Below are positions 9,166-17,401 of a stretch of 64,000 nt of DNA, in pieces (positions within the stretch are counted from its first letter, which is position 1; the number at the start of each line of letters is the position of its first letter). The position numbers and the translations under genes are program-made. Location of the stretch: positions 1 through 64,000 of the forward strand of contig NZ_JAEHFP010000009.1 of the NCBI RefSeq assembly GCF_016446475.1, read 5' to 3'. Below the pieces are notes generated by a model. It saw only the letters and a list, made by a program, of their open reading frames with translations. It made no database searches and was not told the DNA's origin. This stretch comes from Paracoccus binzhouensis. Lineage in GTDB: Bacteria; Pseudomonadota; Alphaproteobacteria; Rhodobacterales; Rhodobacteraceae.

Positions 9166-10464
9166 ATGACGAAAATTCGTACGCTCACCGCATCCCTGTT
9201 GATCAGCACCTGCCTGACGGCAGGCGCCGTCGCACAAGAAAGCTCTCCGCTGGACGCAGAAATTGCAGCGATCGACAGCCAGATTTCCGAAGTCGATGCG
9301 ACGATCTCCCGCTATGATGGGGGATTGATCCGTATGCTGGCCGAGAGCCGCCGCGAGGCTCTGCTTCTCTTGCGCACGGTCGTGGAGGCACGACAGGCGG
9401 CGGAAGCCGCTGGCGCGATGATCGAGGTCACCGTACCGGCGGTAGAGCCAGATCCAGAGCGCGCCGAGCAGCTTCTAGGAGAAATGGCCGCACAACAGAA
9501 TCGTGTCGAGACCGCGGAGCGAGAAGCGGCCTCGGCAGGGGGATTGATTCAGGCGGTGGCCCTCAGCCGTGTGGAAACGGAAAAGCTCACGCTCGCTCAA
9601 CTGCAAATGGCCTATCTGCAGGCCCGTTACGGCATCGCCTTCCCGGTGACACCGACCGGTACGAATTCAGCGCCGCCCATAACCGACCCAACTGCGCCCG
9701 CTGCCTTGATCCAAGGCGACGAGGTCGCTGAGACCGCACTACCTTGGGCCGACCCGGACCACCCGGACATCGACTACAGCCTCACGCCTTTCGAGCAGGC
9801 GCATAATGAAGGGGACCGGATCGCAGGCTGGTGGGTGATCAATGAAGAGCGTGCAGCAATCGACGACAGCCCGTCGGTGGTGGCCGTCAACTACTCTGCC
9901 TATGACGCGCGCAGCTTTGGGGGTCCTACAGCCCTACTCGCGCAATGCCGTGAGGGCGTGACGTCGGTGGTGTTTATCCAAGACGATTTCTTGATGAGTG
10001 CCATCCGACGGGATTCGTTCGACATCACCTACCGGATCGACAGCAATCCTGCGCAATCTACGCGCTGGAACGAGTTGACCAATAACAAGGGGGCCGGGCT
10101 CTTCGGCTCTGGCTCGGAGGGGTTCCTGCGCGGCCTTTACGATGCTGAAGCCTTCTTCATCCGTCTCACGGACGGCAATGGCCGACGGTACGATGCAGAA
10201 TTTGATCTCGCCGGAATTCAGGATGCGATCGAGGCCGTGGCTGGTGCCTGCGGGTGGTCGACGCTCGATCTCTCGCCCGACGACTACCGCGCGATCCAGA
10301 CTCTCCTGAACGCCGGCGGGTTTGAAGCGGGCACCCCGGACGGGGTCTGGGGTAACGGCTCGCGGAATGCGATGCGCGCATTCCAGGAGCAAAGGGGCTT
10401 GCCAGCCTCTGGCGCGCCAGATCGCGCAACCCTCGAGGCATTGGGCGTCCAGCCCGGCGAATAG
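9166..10464 (+). CDS. Secreted protein with C-terminal peptidoglycan-binding domain
   Basis: I chose the ATG at 9166 because AAAGGAG lies 7 bases upstream and the protein then begins with a signal peptide (MTKIRTLTASLLISTCL...AVAQ, cleavage near residue 24). The mature part has a long coiled coil (about 25-150), a central domain of unknown type, and a C-terminal PG_binding_1-like domain (DYRAIQTLLNAGGFEAGTPDG...ALG). It probably sits in the periplasm and holds peptidoglycan. Its position ahead of the virB operon suggests a role with the transfer machine, but this is an inference. Confidence 0.75.
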   Translation: MTKIRTLTASLLISTCLTAGAVAQESSPLDAEIAAIDSQISEVDATISRYDGGLIRMLAESRREALLLLRTVVEARQAAEAAGAMIEVTVPAVEPDPERAEQLLGEMAAQQNRVETAEREAASAGGLIQAVALSRVETEKLTLAQLQMAYLQARYGIAFPVTPTGTNSAPPITDPTAPAALIQGDEVAETALPWADPDHPDIDYSLTPFEQAHNEGDRIAGWWVINEERAAIDDSPSVVAVNYSAYDARSFGGPTALLAQCREGVTSVVFIQDDFLMSAIRRDSFDITYRIDSNPAQSTRWNELTNNKGAGLFGSGSEGFLRGLYDAEAFFIRLTDGNGRRYDAEFDLAGIQDAIEAVAGACGWSTLDLSPDDYRAIQTLLNAGGFEAGTPDGVWGNGSRNAMRAFQEQRGLPASGAPDRATLEALGVQPGE

Positions 10465-10604
10465 CAACCTTGCCCACACAGCCCTGGCTCAAAATCCTCC
10501 CTGTCTTGTTGCAGTGGCCAACCGGCGGCTTCACAGGGCTTTAGTGTTCACTGCAGGATGATCCGTTTATGTCTGGTCACCTTTTCTCAAAACAGGTTCG
10601 TCTT

Positions 10605-11084
10605 ATGCGCTGTCTACTCGGCTTCCTTCTGTTCTGGTTTGCTGCCGTCCCACAGGCACATGCCGATCGGTTGACCGGCGTTGCCAGTGTCATTGATGGC
10701 GATACTCTGGAAATCCGTGGGCAACGCATCCGACTGCATGGGATTGACGCACCCGAAAGTCGGCAGCTTTGTGCCACAGCCGAGGGTCAGCGCTGGCGAT
10801 GCGGGCAGCGAGCGGCGCTGTCTCTCGCCGACAGGATCGGCCGCAGGCAGGTCAGTTGCACCGTTCGCGATACCGACCGCTATGGCCGCTTCATTGCGGT
10901 CTGTCATCAAGACGGTACCGATCTGAACGCTTGGCTTGTGCGTGAAGGGTGGGCCGTGGCTTATCGCCGATACAGCCGCGACTACATCCGCGATGAGACC
11001 GAAGCCAGATCCGCACGGCGCAATATCTGGTCCGGACGCTTTGACATGCCGTGGGACTGGCGCCGCGCGCAAGGTGGCGGATGA
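10605..11084 (+). CDS. Secreted thermonuclease-like (SNase) protein
   Basis: A staphylococcal-nuclease-fold protein of 159 residues from the ATG at 10605 (an upstream ATG at 10569 would add 12 residues without improving the signal peptide). The signal peptide is MRCLLGFLLFWFAAVPQAHA. The catalytic signature is seen in VIDGDTLEIRGQRIRLHGID and in the RDTDRYGRFIA segment, including the Asp and Arg residues expected for Ca-dependent cleavage. Similar secreted SNases are common next to conjugation genes of alphaproteobacterial plasmids. Confidence 0.85.
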   Translation: MRCLLGFLLFWFAAVPQAHADRLTGVASVIDGDTLEIRGQRIRLHGIDAPESRQLCATAEGQRWRCGQRAALSLADRIGRRQVSCTVRDTDRYGRFIAVCHQDGTDLNAWLVREGWAVAYRRYSRDYIRDETEARSARRNIWSGRFDMPWDWRRAQGGG

Positions 11085-11205
11085 TGAAGTGCGAGGCTGT
11101 CGGCTCGCGATCTTGCCTACCACCGCAACCGCAACACGCATCATCAATGTTGCAATAGTATATTTTCGTATGTATGCTGGGTGAAGATCGTCAAGGGTCC
11201 TTGCC

Positions 11206-11961
11206 ATGCGCTTCGAATTCAAAAATCTCCCTCTGGTGGCCTTTTTAGCTCTCGCCTTGATCGGCCCAACAGTTCCGACGCAAGCACGCGCCCAAACCTA
11301 TCAGATCGATTGCGCCATCCTGCTGTGTTTGTCCGGTGGGTGGCCGGCTTCCGTGCCATGCGCACGCGCGCGGGCCGAGTTCATCCGGCGCATCACACCA
11401 TGGCCGGTGGAGCCGCCGCTGCAGATTTGGCGCTGCCCCATGGGTGCGTCTTACGATGGGCCTGCCAGGTCGCGCCCCACGGACCGGATCTTCGATGCCC
11501 TATATGGTGGTTCAGGAACCCCACCAAACTCTTCAGCCCCGCTCTTCGATCAGGCAGCCAAGGCTGGCGGAATGCTCGGGCTGAAAGGCTCCGACGCTGT
11601 CTGGGGGAACCTCGTGCGGGCTGATTACGCCCTCCAGCTCGTAGAAGACCGCGCCGATATCGATATCAGCGGGCCGGAATTCAATTTCGTGCGCTCCATC
11701 CGCGTCTTTGACGTTCGTTATGCCCGCCAGCACGAATCCGGGCGAGATGGCGACTGCAACCGCAGCGCCGTCGTTGTCCTCGGCACCTACGGGATCCAGG
11801 GCGATTTTTCTTGGAGGGCGTCGTCACCCGCAGCGCTTCCTGCTGCGCATGACGGTCTCGAGCGGTGGGGCGAGCACTGCCCGAACATTTATCACAGATC
11901 CGTCTTCGTAGAGTGGCGTGACTATAGCGGGAACTACGGCTTCGAGCAGGTCAATTACTGA
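11206..11961 (+). CDS. Secreted hypothetical protein of plasmid transfer regions
   Basis: A 251-residue protein with a signal peptide (LPLVAFLALALIGPTVPTQARA). The mature protein begins with two close cysteines (QIDCAILLCLSGGWP) and has further cysteines (CARAR, WRCPMG, CNRSA, HCPN) that could form disulphides in the periplasm. No recognised domain. I know similar proteins near Rhodobacteraceae virB clusters, but function is unknown. Confidence 0.65.
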   Translation: MRFEFKNLPLVAFLALALIGPTVPTQARAQTYQIDCAILLCLSGGWPASVPCARARAEFIRRITPWPVEPPLQIWRCPMGASYDGPARSRPTDRIFDALYGGSGTPPNSSAPLFDQAAKAGGMLGLKGSDAVWGNLVRADYALQLVEDRADIDISGPEFNFVRSIRVFDVRYARQHESGRDGDCNRSAVVVLGTYGIQGDFSWRASSPAALPAAHDGLERWGEHCPNIYHRSVFVEWRDYSGNYGFEQVNY

Positions 11962-12064
11962 CTGTTGAGGCGCCACGACGTCGCGCAGAGCCTTGCACGA
12001 AATCAAACCTGCAACGCAGGCACACTCACACAATCGAGGGCCATAAAGGCCATGTTCTACCATG

Positions 12065-12289
12065 TCAGTCGTTGCGACAGGGCAGCTGCATGAGAGACGC
12101 GAAGTCAATTTCGGCTTTATCCGCATCGCAGAGCTCCGGGTAAATCTTTGAGACACGCTGCGGGCCATGGATGTCCCACCGGATTGCCAGAGCACCTGTG
12201 TTCCAGCGATATACCCAGCCGACAATGGTTTCTTCATCGGCTGCAATCAAATTGGCGATCGCGACGCCTTCGACCTCATTTTCGTTCAC
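12065..12289 (-). CDS. Small hypothetical protein
   Basis: A 74-residue acidic protein from a GTG at 12289. Composition and the absence of an alternative frame support coding; sequence pieces such as ETIVGWVYRWNTGALAIRWD look globular. No signal peptide, membrane segment or known motif. The lack of a clear ribosome site keeps confidence moderate. Confidence 0.5.
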   Translation of the reverse strand: MNENEVEGVAIANLIAADEETIVGWVYRWNTGALAIRWDIHGPQRVSKIYPELCDADKAEIDFASLMQLPCRND

Positions 12290-12455
12290 TGTTTACTGAC
12301 TTCCTGCAATTTGGCGTTGCGGATAGCAGCTCAGATCCAAAGCGTTTGCTGCAACCGTGTGCCGGGCCTCGTTAAAATCGGTTACTGTTCGTCCTCGCGG
12401 TAACGAATTCACACTGGGAGAAGTCAGCTCCCGTGTTCTCGAAAGATGAAATGGC

Positions 12456-12713
12456 TCAAATCCGGTGGTCGGGCTCCGTGGCGGCTTCAACGATCGCCAG
12501 AACCTCGGAGGGGTCAAAGCCGATGGCGCGGGCGAGGACGACCAGTTCGACGACGTCGACCCGGCGCTGGCCGCTTTCAATGCGCGCCACGAGGGATTGA
12601 TGGCACTTGAGCTTGATCGCCAAGTCCTCCTGACCGAGTCCCGCCTTGATGCGGGCGTCGACCAATGCTTGGCAGAGTGCCACCTGTCCTTTGCTTCTGA
12701 TTGTCTTTGCCAC
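12456..12713 (-). CDS. Xre-family helix-turn-helix regulator
   Basis: An 85-residue Cro/CI-type DNA-binding protein: residues about 12-66 form the HTH_3 domain (LVDARIKAGLGQEDLAIKL, then HQSLVARIESGQRRVDVVE). It is almost all domain, as in small plasmid repressors. A GTCACA-N7-TGTGAC palindrome lies three bases upstream of its start codon, so it probably represses itself. It may also regulate the transfer genes that begin 600 bases further on, but no second copy of the palindrome was seen there. Confidence 0.88.
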   Translation of the reverse strand: MAKTIRSKGQVALCQALVDARIKAGLGQEDLAIKLKCHQSLVARIESGQRRVDVVELVVLARAIGFDPSEVLAIVEAATEPDHRI

Positions 12714-12715
12714 GC

Positions 12716-12734
12716 GTCACATACCTTTTGTGAC
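12716..12734. promoter_or_regulatory. Operator palindrome of the Xre regulator
   Basis: GTCACA (12716-12721) and TGTGAC (12729-12734) form a perfect 6-bp inverted repeat with a 7-base spacer. It starts three bases upstream of the regulator's start codon on the minus strand, where a bound repressor would block initiation. The pairing is seen directly; the binding protein is inferred. Confidence 0.55.
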
Positions 12735-12837
12735 GTCGCTAGCGGATGAAATCTGTTATCTAAAAAGTAGATATATGAGGGTGTTATCGGCGTCTGGTTT
12801 CCATGGGCTGCAAGTCTGATGCTCCCGAGGTTGCCCA

Positions 12838-13158
12838 TCAATCCCCTACCAATTGTAGAAATCGGCCATAGTCCTCGCTGACTTCGCGCGCTTCCTCGAA
12901 AGCGCGGGCGCGTTCGCTGTCGAGGCAACGGAAGTAGCTCTGGATATCCTGGATGTAGTTTTCGAAATCGCCACGGATGATGTCCGCATAGTCCCGCGCC
13001 GCCTGCGAATCGCTTGGTAGGAAGGGGCGGGCCGGGGCGAAGCAGGATTCCGCCAAAACCGGCCCGGGAACGCAGATTAGAAGGACTATAGCTTGCAATG
13101 GGAGCAGGCATGTCAACCTTGGGTTTCTCAAACCTGTTATCTCCTTGATCGCAGACAC
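12838..13158 (-). CDS. Secreted hypothetical protein
   Basis: A 106-residue protein with an N-terminal hydrophobic segment and signal-peptidase-like site (LLPLQAIVLLICVPGPVLAES). The mature part is short and charged with two cysteines (SCFAPARPF, FRCLDSERA) and a helical C-terminus. It is divergent from the virB operon. Function unknown; periplasmic location is predicted from the signal sequence only. Confidence 0.6.
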   Translation of the reverse strand: MSAIKEITGLRNPRLTCLLPLQAIVLLICVPGPVLAESCFAPARPFLPSDSQAARDYADIIRGDFENYIQDIQSYFRCLDSERARAFEEAREVSEDYGRFLQLVGD

Positions 13159-13221
13159 TGGCCGTGACTAGTGTTTGCGTGACCAAACTACAGCTAATGC
13201 ACGATATTACATCTTGCGGTT

Positions 13222-13235
13222 GATAGTATACTATC
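13222..13235. promoter_or_regulatory. 14-bp perfect palindrome upstream of the virB operon
   Basis: GATAGTATACTATC is a perfect palindrome in the 130-base gap between two divergent genes and lies 52 bases before the first plus-strand start. It contains TATACT, a good -10 hexamer, so a bound protein would cover a promoter. Candidate operator for the transfer operon. Confidence 0.4.
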
Positions 13236-13287
13236 GTAACTCTGGGCTTCAAGTGGGAATGCCTGGGGTCGCGCCATTGGAGAAAGC

Positions 13288-13653
13288 GTGAGCCGGGCCA
13301 TGAACTGGGACATCGAAGCACCAAATGTGGTTACGGAAGCCAGGTTCCGCGAGCTCGTGGAAAGCGGCTATAGCGCAGAAATCCTGTGCCAGGAGTCAGC
13401 ACATAAGAAAGGCCCCAGCTATTACGGGGTCTGGATCATGCGCGTTGTCTCTGACGAGGGCGTGGAAAAGCTCCTCGTCACCGCCCGCACGCGGACGACC
13501 TACAACGATATCAAGATCCGCGAGTTCAAGACGATCTCCGGCGTGGTGTCTTTCTTCATTGGCCTTGGCTTTGCGCATGTCGACCTGCCGCTTGAAGCGG
13601 GGACAAGCCGGAGCCACAAGCTCGCCCCATCAGACAAGGACGCTGGCAGCTAA
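13288..13653 (+). CDS. Hypothetical protein at the head of the virB operon
   Basis: A 121-residue soluble protein. GGAGAAAG directly precedes the GTG at 13288; an ATG at 13300 is the alternative. No signal peptide or known motif. The middle (SYYGVWIMRVVSDEGVEKLL) looks like a beta-rich fold. Its 3' end overlaps the start of virB1 by about 75 bases, so the two are translationally linked. It may be a regulator or a transfer-specific cytoplasmic factor; unknown. Confidence 0.6.
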   Translation: MSRAMNWDIEAPNVVTEARFRELVESGYSAEILCQESAHKKGPSYYGVWIMRVVSDEGVEKLLVTARTRTTYNDIKIREFKTISGVVSFFIGLGFAHVDLPLEAGTSRSHKLAPSDKDAGS

Positions 13654-14311
13654 CCTCGTCTGCCTCTGGCTGGTCGCAGCACCTGCCTCAGCTCAAATGG
13701 TCCTGGTCATGGAGAGCGACGGCTCCCTGATCCCGTCCCGCTCCCAAAGCAGCTTTGCTCGAAACTACAATGACGGGATTGGTCAGGGTTCGGCCTCCGA
13801 TGGGATCGCGATCTTCGGCGAGGTAGCGGCCGGGCAAGAGGGCGTCCAAGTCACGGCCCTTGCCCGCCCCACTCCCCTGCCCCGCGCCGATGTCCTCTCC
13901 GGGATTCAGACCACGGCCTTGCGCTATGCCGGCCATCCTGGCCTGCGTCGCGCGGGGCTTTCCGTGACGGATTGGCTGGCTCTCTATCGGGCCAATATCG
14001 AGGTTGAGAGCGCCTACCGGCAGGATGCGATTTCAAGTGCAGGTGCCATTGGCCTTGGTCAATTGATGCCAGCGACGGCGCGTGATCTGGGCGTCGACCC
14101 GCGTGATCCGCTGCAGAACCTCGACGGCTCTGCCCGCTACCTCGCGATGATGCTGGAGCGCTTCGGCGATCCGCATCTGGCGCTGGCGGCCTACAACGCG
14201 GGGCCGGACGCCGTGCGCCAACACGGTGGCATTCCCCCTTACCGAGAAACCCAGAACCACGTGGCCCGCGTCATGGCCGTCGTGGCCCGATTGGAAGGAT
14301 CAAATTCATGA
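13577..14311 (+). CDS. virB1: VirB1-type lytic transglycosylase
   Basis: VirB1 cuts peptidoglycan so that the secretion channel can assemble. The frame is open far upstream, but only a start near 13577 (ATG) gives a normal export signal: basic region, then LAANLVCLWLVAAPASAQ, cleavage at about residue 40. The SLT domain shows the catalytic Glu in NIEVESAYRQDAIS, then GAIGLGQLMPATARDLGV and ALAAYNAGPDAV. The mature protein is about 200 residues. Its stop overlaps the virB2 start (ATGA). Confidence 0.88.
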   Translation: MSTCRLKRGQAGATSSPHQTRTLAANLVCLWLVAAPASAQMVLVMESDGSLIPSRSQSSFARNYNDGIGQGSASDGIAIFGEVAAGQEGVQVTALARPTPLPRADVLSGIQTTALRYAGHPGLRRAGLSVTDWLALYRANIEVESAYRQDAISSAGAIGLGQLMPATARDLGVDPRDPLQNLDGSARYLAMMLERFGDPHLALAAYNAGPDAVRQHGGIPPYRETQNHVARVMAVVARLEGSNS

Positions 14312-14601
14312 AACAGATTTCAAACTTCTTTGTCGCCTCGCTGGCGCTATTCCTGTTCATTGCCGAGCCCGCCCTTGCACAGAGCATCGATCTCTCCCCG
14401 ATCCAGAGCTTGTTGCAGGGCATCGTCGATGCGCTGACCGGCCCACTTGGCGTTGTCATCGCGACGCTTGCCGTTCTCGGGGTCTTTCTCAGCTGGTTCT
14501 TCAACATCATCGATCTGCGCCAGGCGCTCTGGGTCCTCGTGGGCATCGCTGGTGTTGCCGCCGCCCCCACCATCGTTGCCGCGGTCTTTGCCGGTGGCTG
14601 A
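14308..14601 (+). CDS. virB2: VirB2, major pilin
   Basis: A 97-residue pilin precursor: signal peptide ending in AEPALAQ (about residue 25), then two hydrophobic segments (GPLGVVIATLAVLGVFLSWF and LWVLVGIAGVAAAPTIVAAV) joined by a short polar loop with IDLRQ, the TrbC/VirB2 pattern. It lies between virB1 and virB3 with overlapping ends. Confidence 0.92.
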   Translation: MKQISNFFVASLALFLFIAEPALAQSIDLSPIQSLLQGIVDALTGPLGVVIATLAVLGVFLSWFFNIIDLRQALWVLVGIAGVAAAPTIVAAVFAGG

Positions 14602-14872
14602 GCGCACGCCTCTCTTTCTCGGCCTCGTGCGCCCGCCGAAGCTTCTGGGCCTGCCCATCATGTACGCGATGGTCTGGCTCTTCGGTTCGGTGCTTCTCTT
14701 CGTCTGGGTCCAGCACATCGCGGTGCTGGGCGTGGCCGCCCTTCTCTATCCGGTGCTGTGGAAGGCCGCAGATTGGGACCCGCGTTTCATCGACGTGATG
14801 ATGACGGCGCTGCAGGAAACGCCACCCACGCGAAACCACAGCATCCATGGCGGGGACAGCTATGCCCCGTGA
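14594..14872 (+). CDS. virB3: VirB3, inner-membrane protein
   Basis: A 92-residue VirB3. The GTG at 14594 is inside the last codons of virB2 (8-base overlap) and gives the family start MAERTPLFLGLVRPPKLLG. Two hydrophobic segments follow (MYAMVWLFGSVLLFVWV and VLGVAALLYPVLW). The stop lies within the first codons of virB4. A longer open frame upstream is antisense-free read-through, not a gene. Confidence 0.9.
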   Translation: MAERTPLFLGLVRPPKLLGLPIMYAMVWLFGSVLLFVWVQHIAVLGVAALLYPVLWKAADWDPRFIDVMMTALQETPPTRNHSIHGGDSYAP

Positions 14873-17237
14873 TGACGCCCGTGATGCTGCGCTCGACCCC
14901 CGCACAATGACGCCGGACTGGTATGCGCGCGAGACCCGCCTCGCGCATATGCTGCCCTATGTGAGCCTCGTCGACGACCAGACCGTGCGGACCCGGGTGA
15001 ACGAACTCTTCCGGTGCATCCGGCTCGAGGGGATCAACAGCTACACGACCGACGATGCCTATCTCGACAAGGTGACGGCACTTTTTGCCCGCATCGTCGC
15101 GCAGCTCGGGCCGGAATTCAGCTATTACGTCCACAAGGTCTCCAAGGCCATCAAACCAGATCTCGACCCAATTCGTGAGGACAGCTTCGCAGGCGAGGTG
15201 GACCGGCGCTGGCGCGCCAAACTCGAAACCAGCGGGCTTCGCGACAAGACACTGACGCTCACCGTCATTCACCGCCCGCCCCCGAAAAGCCTCTTGCCGT
15301 TCCTCAGCCGCAGCGCGCCGGACCGCCTGAGAGAAGAGACCCGCAAACGCCAGCAGCGCCTGGGCGAGGCCGTGAACGTCTTTCTGTCTGGCCTCGCCGA
15401 GCTCAAACCGCGCTTGCTGTCGGCCGCATCGGGGGAGTTGGTGGGGTTTCTGGGGGCTCTCAACACGGGCACCGAGCTGCCGCTTTATCCGGCAAACACC
15501 TACGGCTTTTTGTCCTTCAACGTCGCCAATACCCGCGTGACGTTTCATGGCGATCATTTCGAGCTTTCCGAAGGCGTCGTGGGGCATCGCTACGGCAAGA
15601 GTTTCACCATCGGGGAATACTCGGAAGGCACCTCCTGCACCATGTTCGACATGCTGAACCTGCCGGTCGACATGATCGTGACGCACTCCTTCACGCCGAT
15701 CAATTCGAACCTCATGGCGGGCCGCATCAAACGGCAAAAGCGCCAGATGCAGGCCAGCCAGGACGCGGCCCTCTCGCTCCTGGAAGCCCTCGATATCGCC
15801 GCCGATGATCTCGAGGCCAAGCGCCAAAGCTTCGGCGAACACCATATGGTCGTGACGCTCTTCTGCGAAACGCTGGATGAGCTGCAGACGCTCAGCGCCG
15901 AAATCGTGAACGCCGCCGCGACCGAAGGCGTGAAGATGATCGGTGAGCGGGTCGCCGCAAAGGCCCATTACCTCAGCCAGCATCCCGGCAACCAGCCCAA
16001 GCGCGTGCGTGCCAGCGCCGTCACCAATCGCAACTTCGCGGATTTCGCGGCCTTCCACCGAACGCAGCTCGGCAAACCCGCAGCACTTACCCCCTGGGGC
16101 CGGGTCATCACCTATCTGCCTACGCCCGAGCAAAGCGCCTACCGATTTTCCTATCACGAGCAGGGATCGCCCGACAAAGAACCGACCAGCGGCCATACCC
16201 TGATCATGGGGCGGCCCGGGTCGGGCAAATCGGTGCTTTCGGCCTTTCTGATGACCCAAGCCCGTCGCGCAGGGGCGCGGATCTTCGTCTTCGATTACCG
16301 TCTTGGTATGGAGATGGCGGTCCGCGCGGGTGGCGGGCGCTACGCGTCCCTGAACGCCGGTCAGCCCACAGGCCTCAACCCGCTCTGGACCGAGACCGAT
16401 GCGCGCGGCACGGCCTGGCTCTCGGACTGGCTCGCGACGCTTCTCTACCGCGCCGACAAGCCCCTGACCCCGGCGCAGACCAACCGCATCCAGGAGGTCG
16501 TGCGCCAGAATGCCCAGGCCACCAATCCGGCACTGCGGAACTGGCGGGATTTCGCATCGCTTTTTGTGTCGACCGATGATGGTGGCGATCTGCACCAGCG
16601 CCTGCTCGAATGGACCGAAGACGGCCGCTACGGCTGGATCTTCGGGCAGAGCCTCGAGGACACGTTCTCGCTCAAAGGCGATGTGGTGGGCTTCGATCTG
16701 ACCGGCATTCTCGACAGCGAGGCCGACAAGGAACGGATGGCGGTCCTGTCCTATCTCTTCCGCCGGGTCGAGCGCGAGATCGAGGACCGCCGCCCCACCA
16801 TCATCGTGATCGACGAGGCCTGGAAGGCGCTCGACAACGCATATTTCGCGGAGCGGCTGTCGAACTGGCTGGTGACAGCGCGCAAGCAGAACACCGTCGC
16901 GGTGATGATGACGCAATATGCCAGCCAGCTTGAGCGCACCCGGACCGGCAAGACCATCGTCGAGGCCGTGCCGACGCAGATCCTGCTGCCCAATATCCGC
17001 GCGCAGCCTGCGGATTACGCCATGCTGAACCTCACGGAGAAGGAGCTCGACGTCCTTCTCAACACGGGCAGCAACAGCCGCCTCGCATTGATCCGCGACG
17101 ATCAGGGCTCGATCGTCGTCGATGCCGATCTGAGCGCACTCGGGCCCAATCTCACCATCCTTGGCGGCATGGAAAAGGGCGAAGCGCTTGTCGGCTCCGA
17201 TTACCGCGACCGCCCAGATTTTTGGAGGCTTTCATGA
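14847..17237 (+). CDS. virB4: VirB4, secretion ATPase
   Basis: A 796-residue VirB4 (791 if the ATG at 14862 is used). Walker A GRPGSGKS is at residues 455-462 and Walker B IIVIDEAW near 652, followed by the family motif NTVAVMMTQYASQL. It powers pilus assembly and substrate transfer at the inner membrane. The stop overlaps the start of a lipoprotein gene (ATGA). The large antisense frames over it are shadows. Confidence 0.96.
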   Translation: MAGTAMPRDDARDAALDPRTMTPDWYARETRLAHMLPYVSLVDDQTVRTRVNELFRCIRLEGINSYTTDDAYLDKVTALFARIVAQLGPEFSYYVHKVSKAIKPDLDPIREDSFAGEVDRRWRAKLETSGLRDKTLTLTVIHRPPPKSLLPFLSRSAPDRLREETRKRQQRLGEAVNVFLSGLAELKPRLLSAASGELVGFLGALNTGTELPLYPANTYGFLSFNVANTRVTFHGDHFELSEGVVGHRYGKSFTIGEYSEGTSCTMFDMLNLPVDMIVTHSFTPINSNLMAGRIKRQKRQMQASQDAALSLLEALDIAADDLEAKRQSFGEHHMVVTLFCETLDELQTLSAEIVNAAATEGVKMIGERVAAKAHYLSQHPGNQPKRVRASAVTNRNFADFAAFHRTQLGKPAALTPWGRVITYLPTPEQSAYRFSYHEQGSPDKEPTSGHTLIMGRPGSGKSVLSAFLMTQARRAGARIFVFDYRLGMEMAVRAGGGRYASLNAGQPTGLNPLWTETDARGTAWLSDWLATLLYRADKPLTPAQTNRIQEVVRQNAQATNPALRNWRDFASLFVSTDDGGDLHQRLLEWTEDGRYGWIFGQSLEDTFSLKGDVVGFDLTGILDSEADKERMAVLSYLFRRVEREIEDRRPTIIVIDEAWKALDNAYFAERLSNWLVTARKQNTVAVMMTQYASQLERTRTGKTIVEAVPTQILLPNIRAQPADYAMLNLTEKELDVLLNTGSNSRLALIRDDQGSIVVDADLSALGPNLTILGGMEKGEALVGSDYRDRPDFWRLS

Positions 17238-17401
17238 TCCGTATTCTTGTCGCTTTGGCTGCGCTCGGCGCGCTGGCCTCCTGCACCCAGTACCGGGAGC
17301 CGCAGGCCAATTGCTTCACATTCCTCGCCTCCACGACAGCCATCTCGCCTGATTGCACATTCACGCCCCTTGGCGCACCGGAGGGCGACATTGAAGTCTA
17401 G
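17234..17401 (+). CDS. Small lipoprotein in the virB operon (VirB7-position)
   Basis: A 55-residue protein with a clear lipobox: MIRILVALAALGALASC, so Cys17 would be acylated. The mature peptide has two further cysteines. It overlaps virB4 by four bases (ATGA) and the next gene by eleven, so it is certainly in the operon. In the VirB systems VirB7 is the small outer-membrane lipoprotein that stabilises VirB9; by size and lipobox this is the candidate here, although its place after virB4 rather than after virB6 is unusual. An entry-exclusion lipoprotein is the other possibility. Confidence 0.7.
   Translation: MIRILVALAALGALASCTQYREPQANCFTFLASTTAISPDCTFTPLGAPEGDIEV

Noticed and set aside
14787-16916. 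Minus-strand 709-codon frame opposite virB4
   Set aside because: Shadow of virB4 caused by high GC at third positions; no family resemblance.
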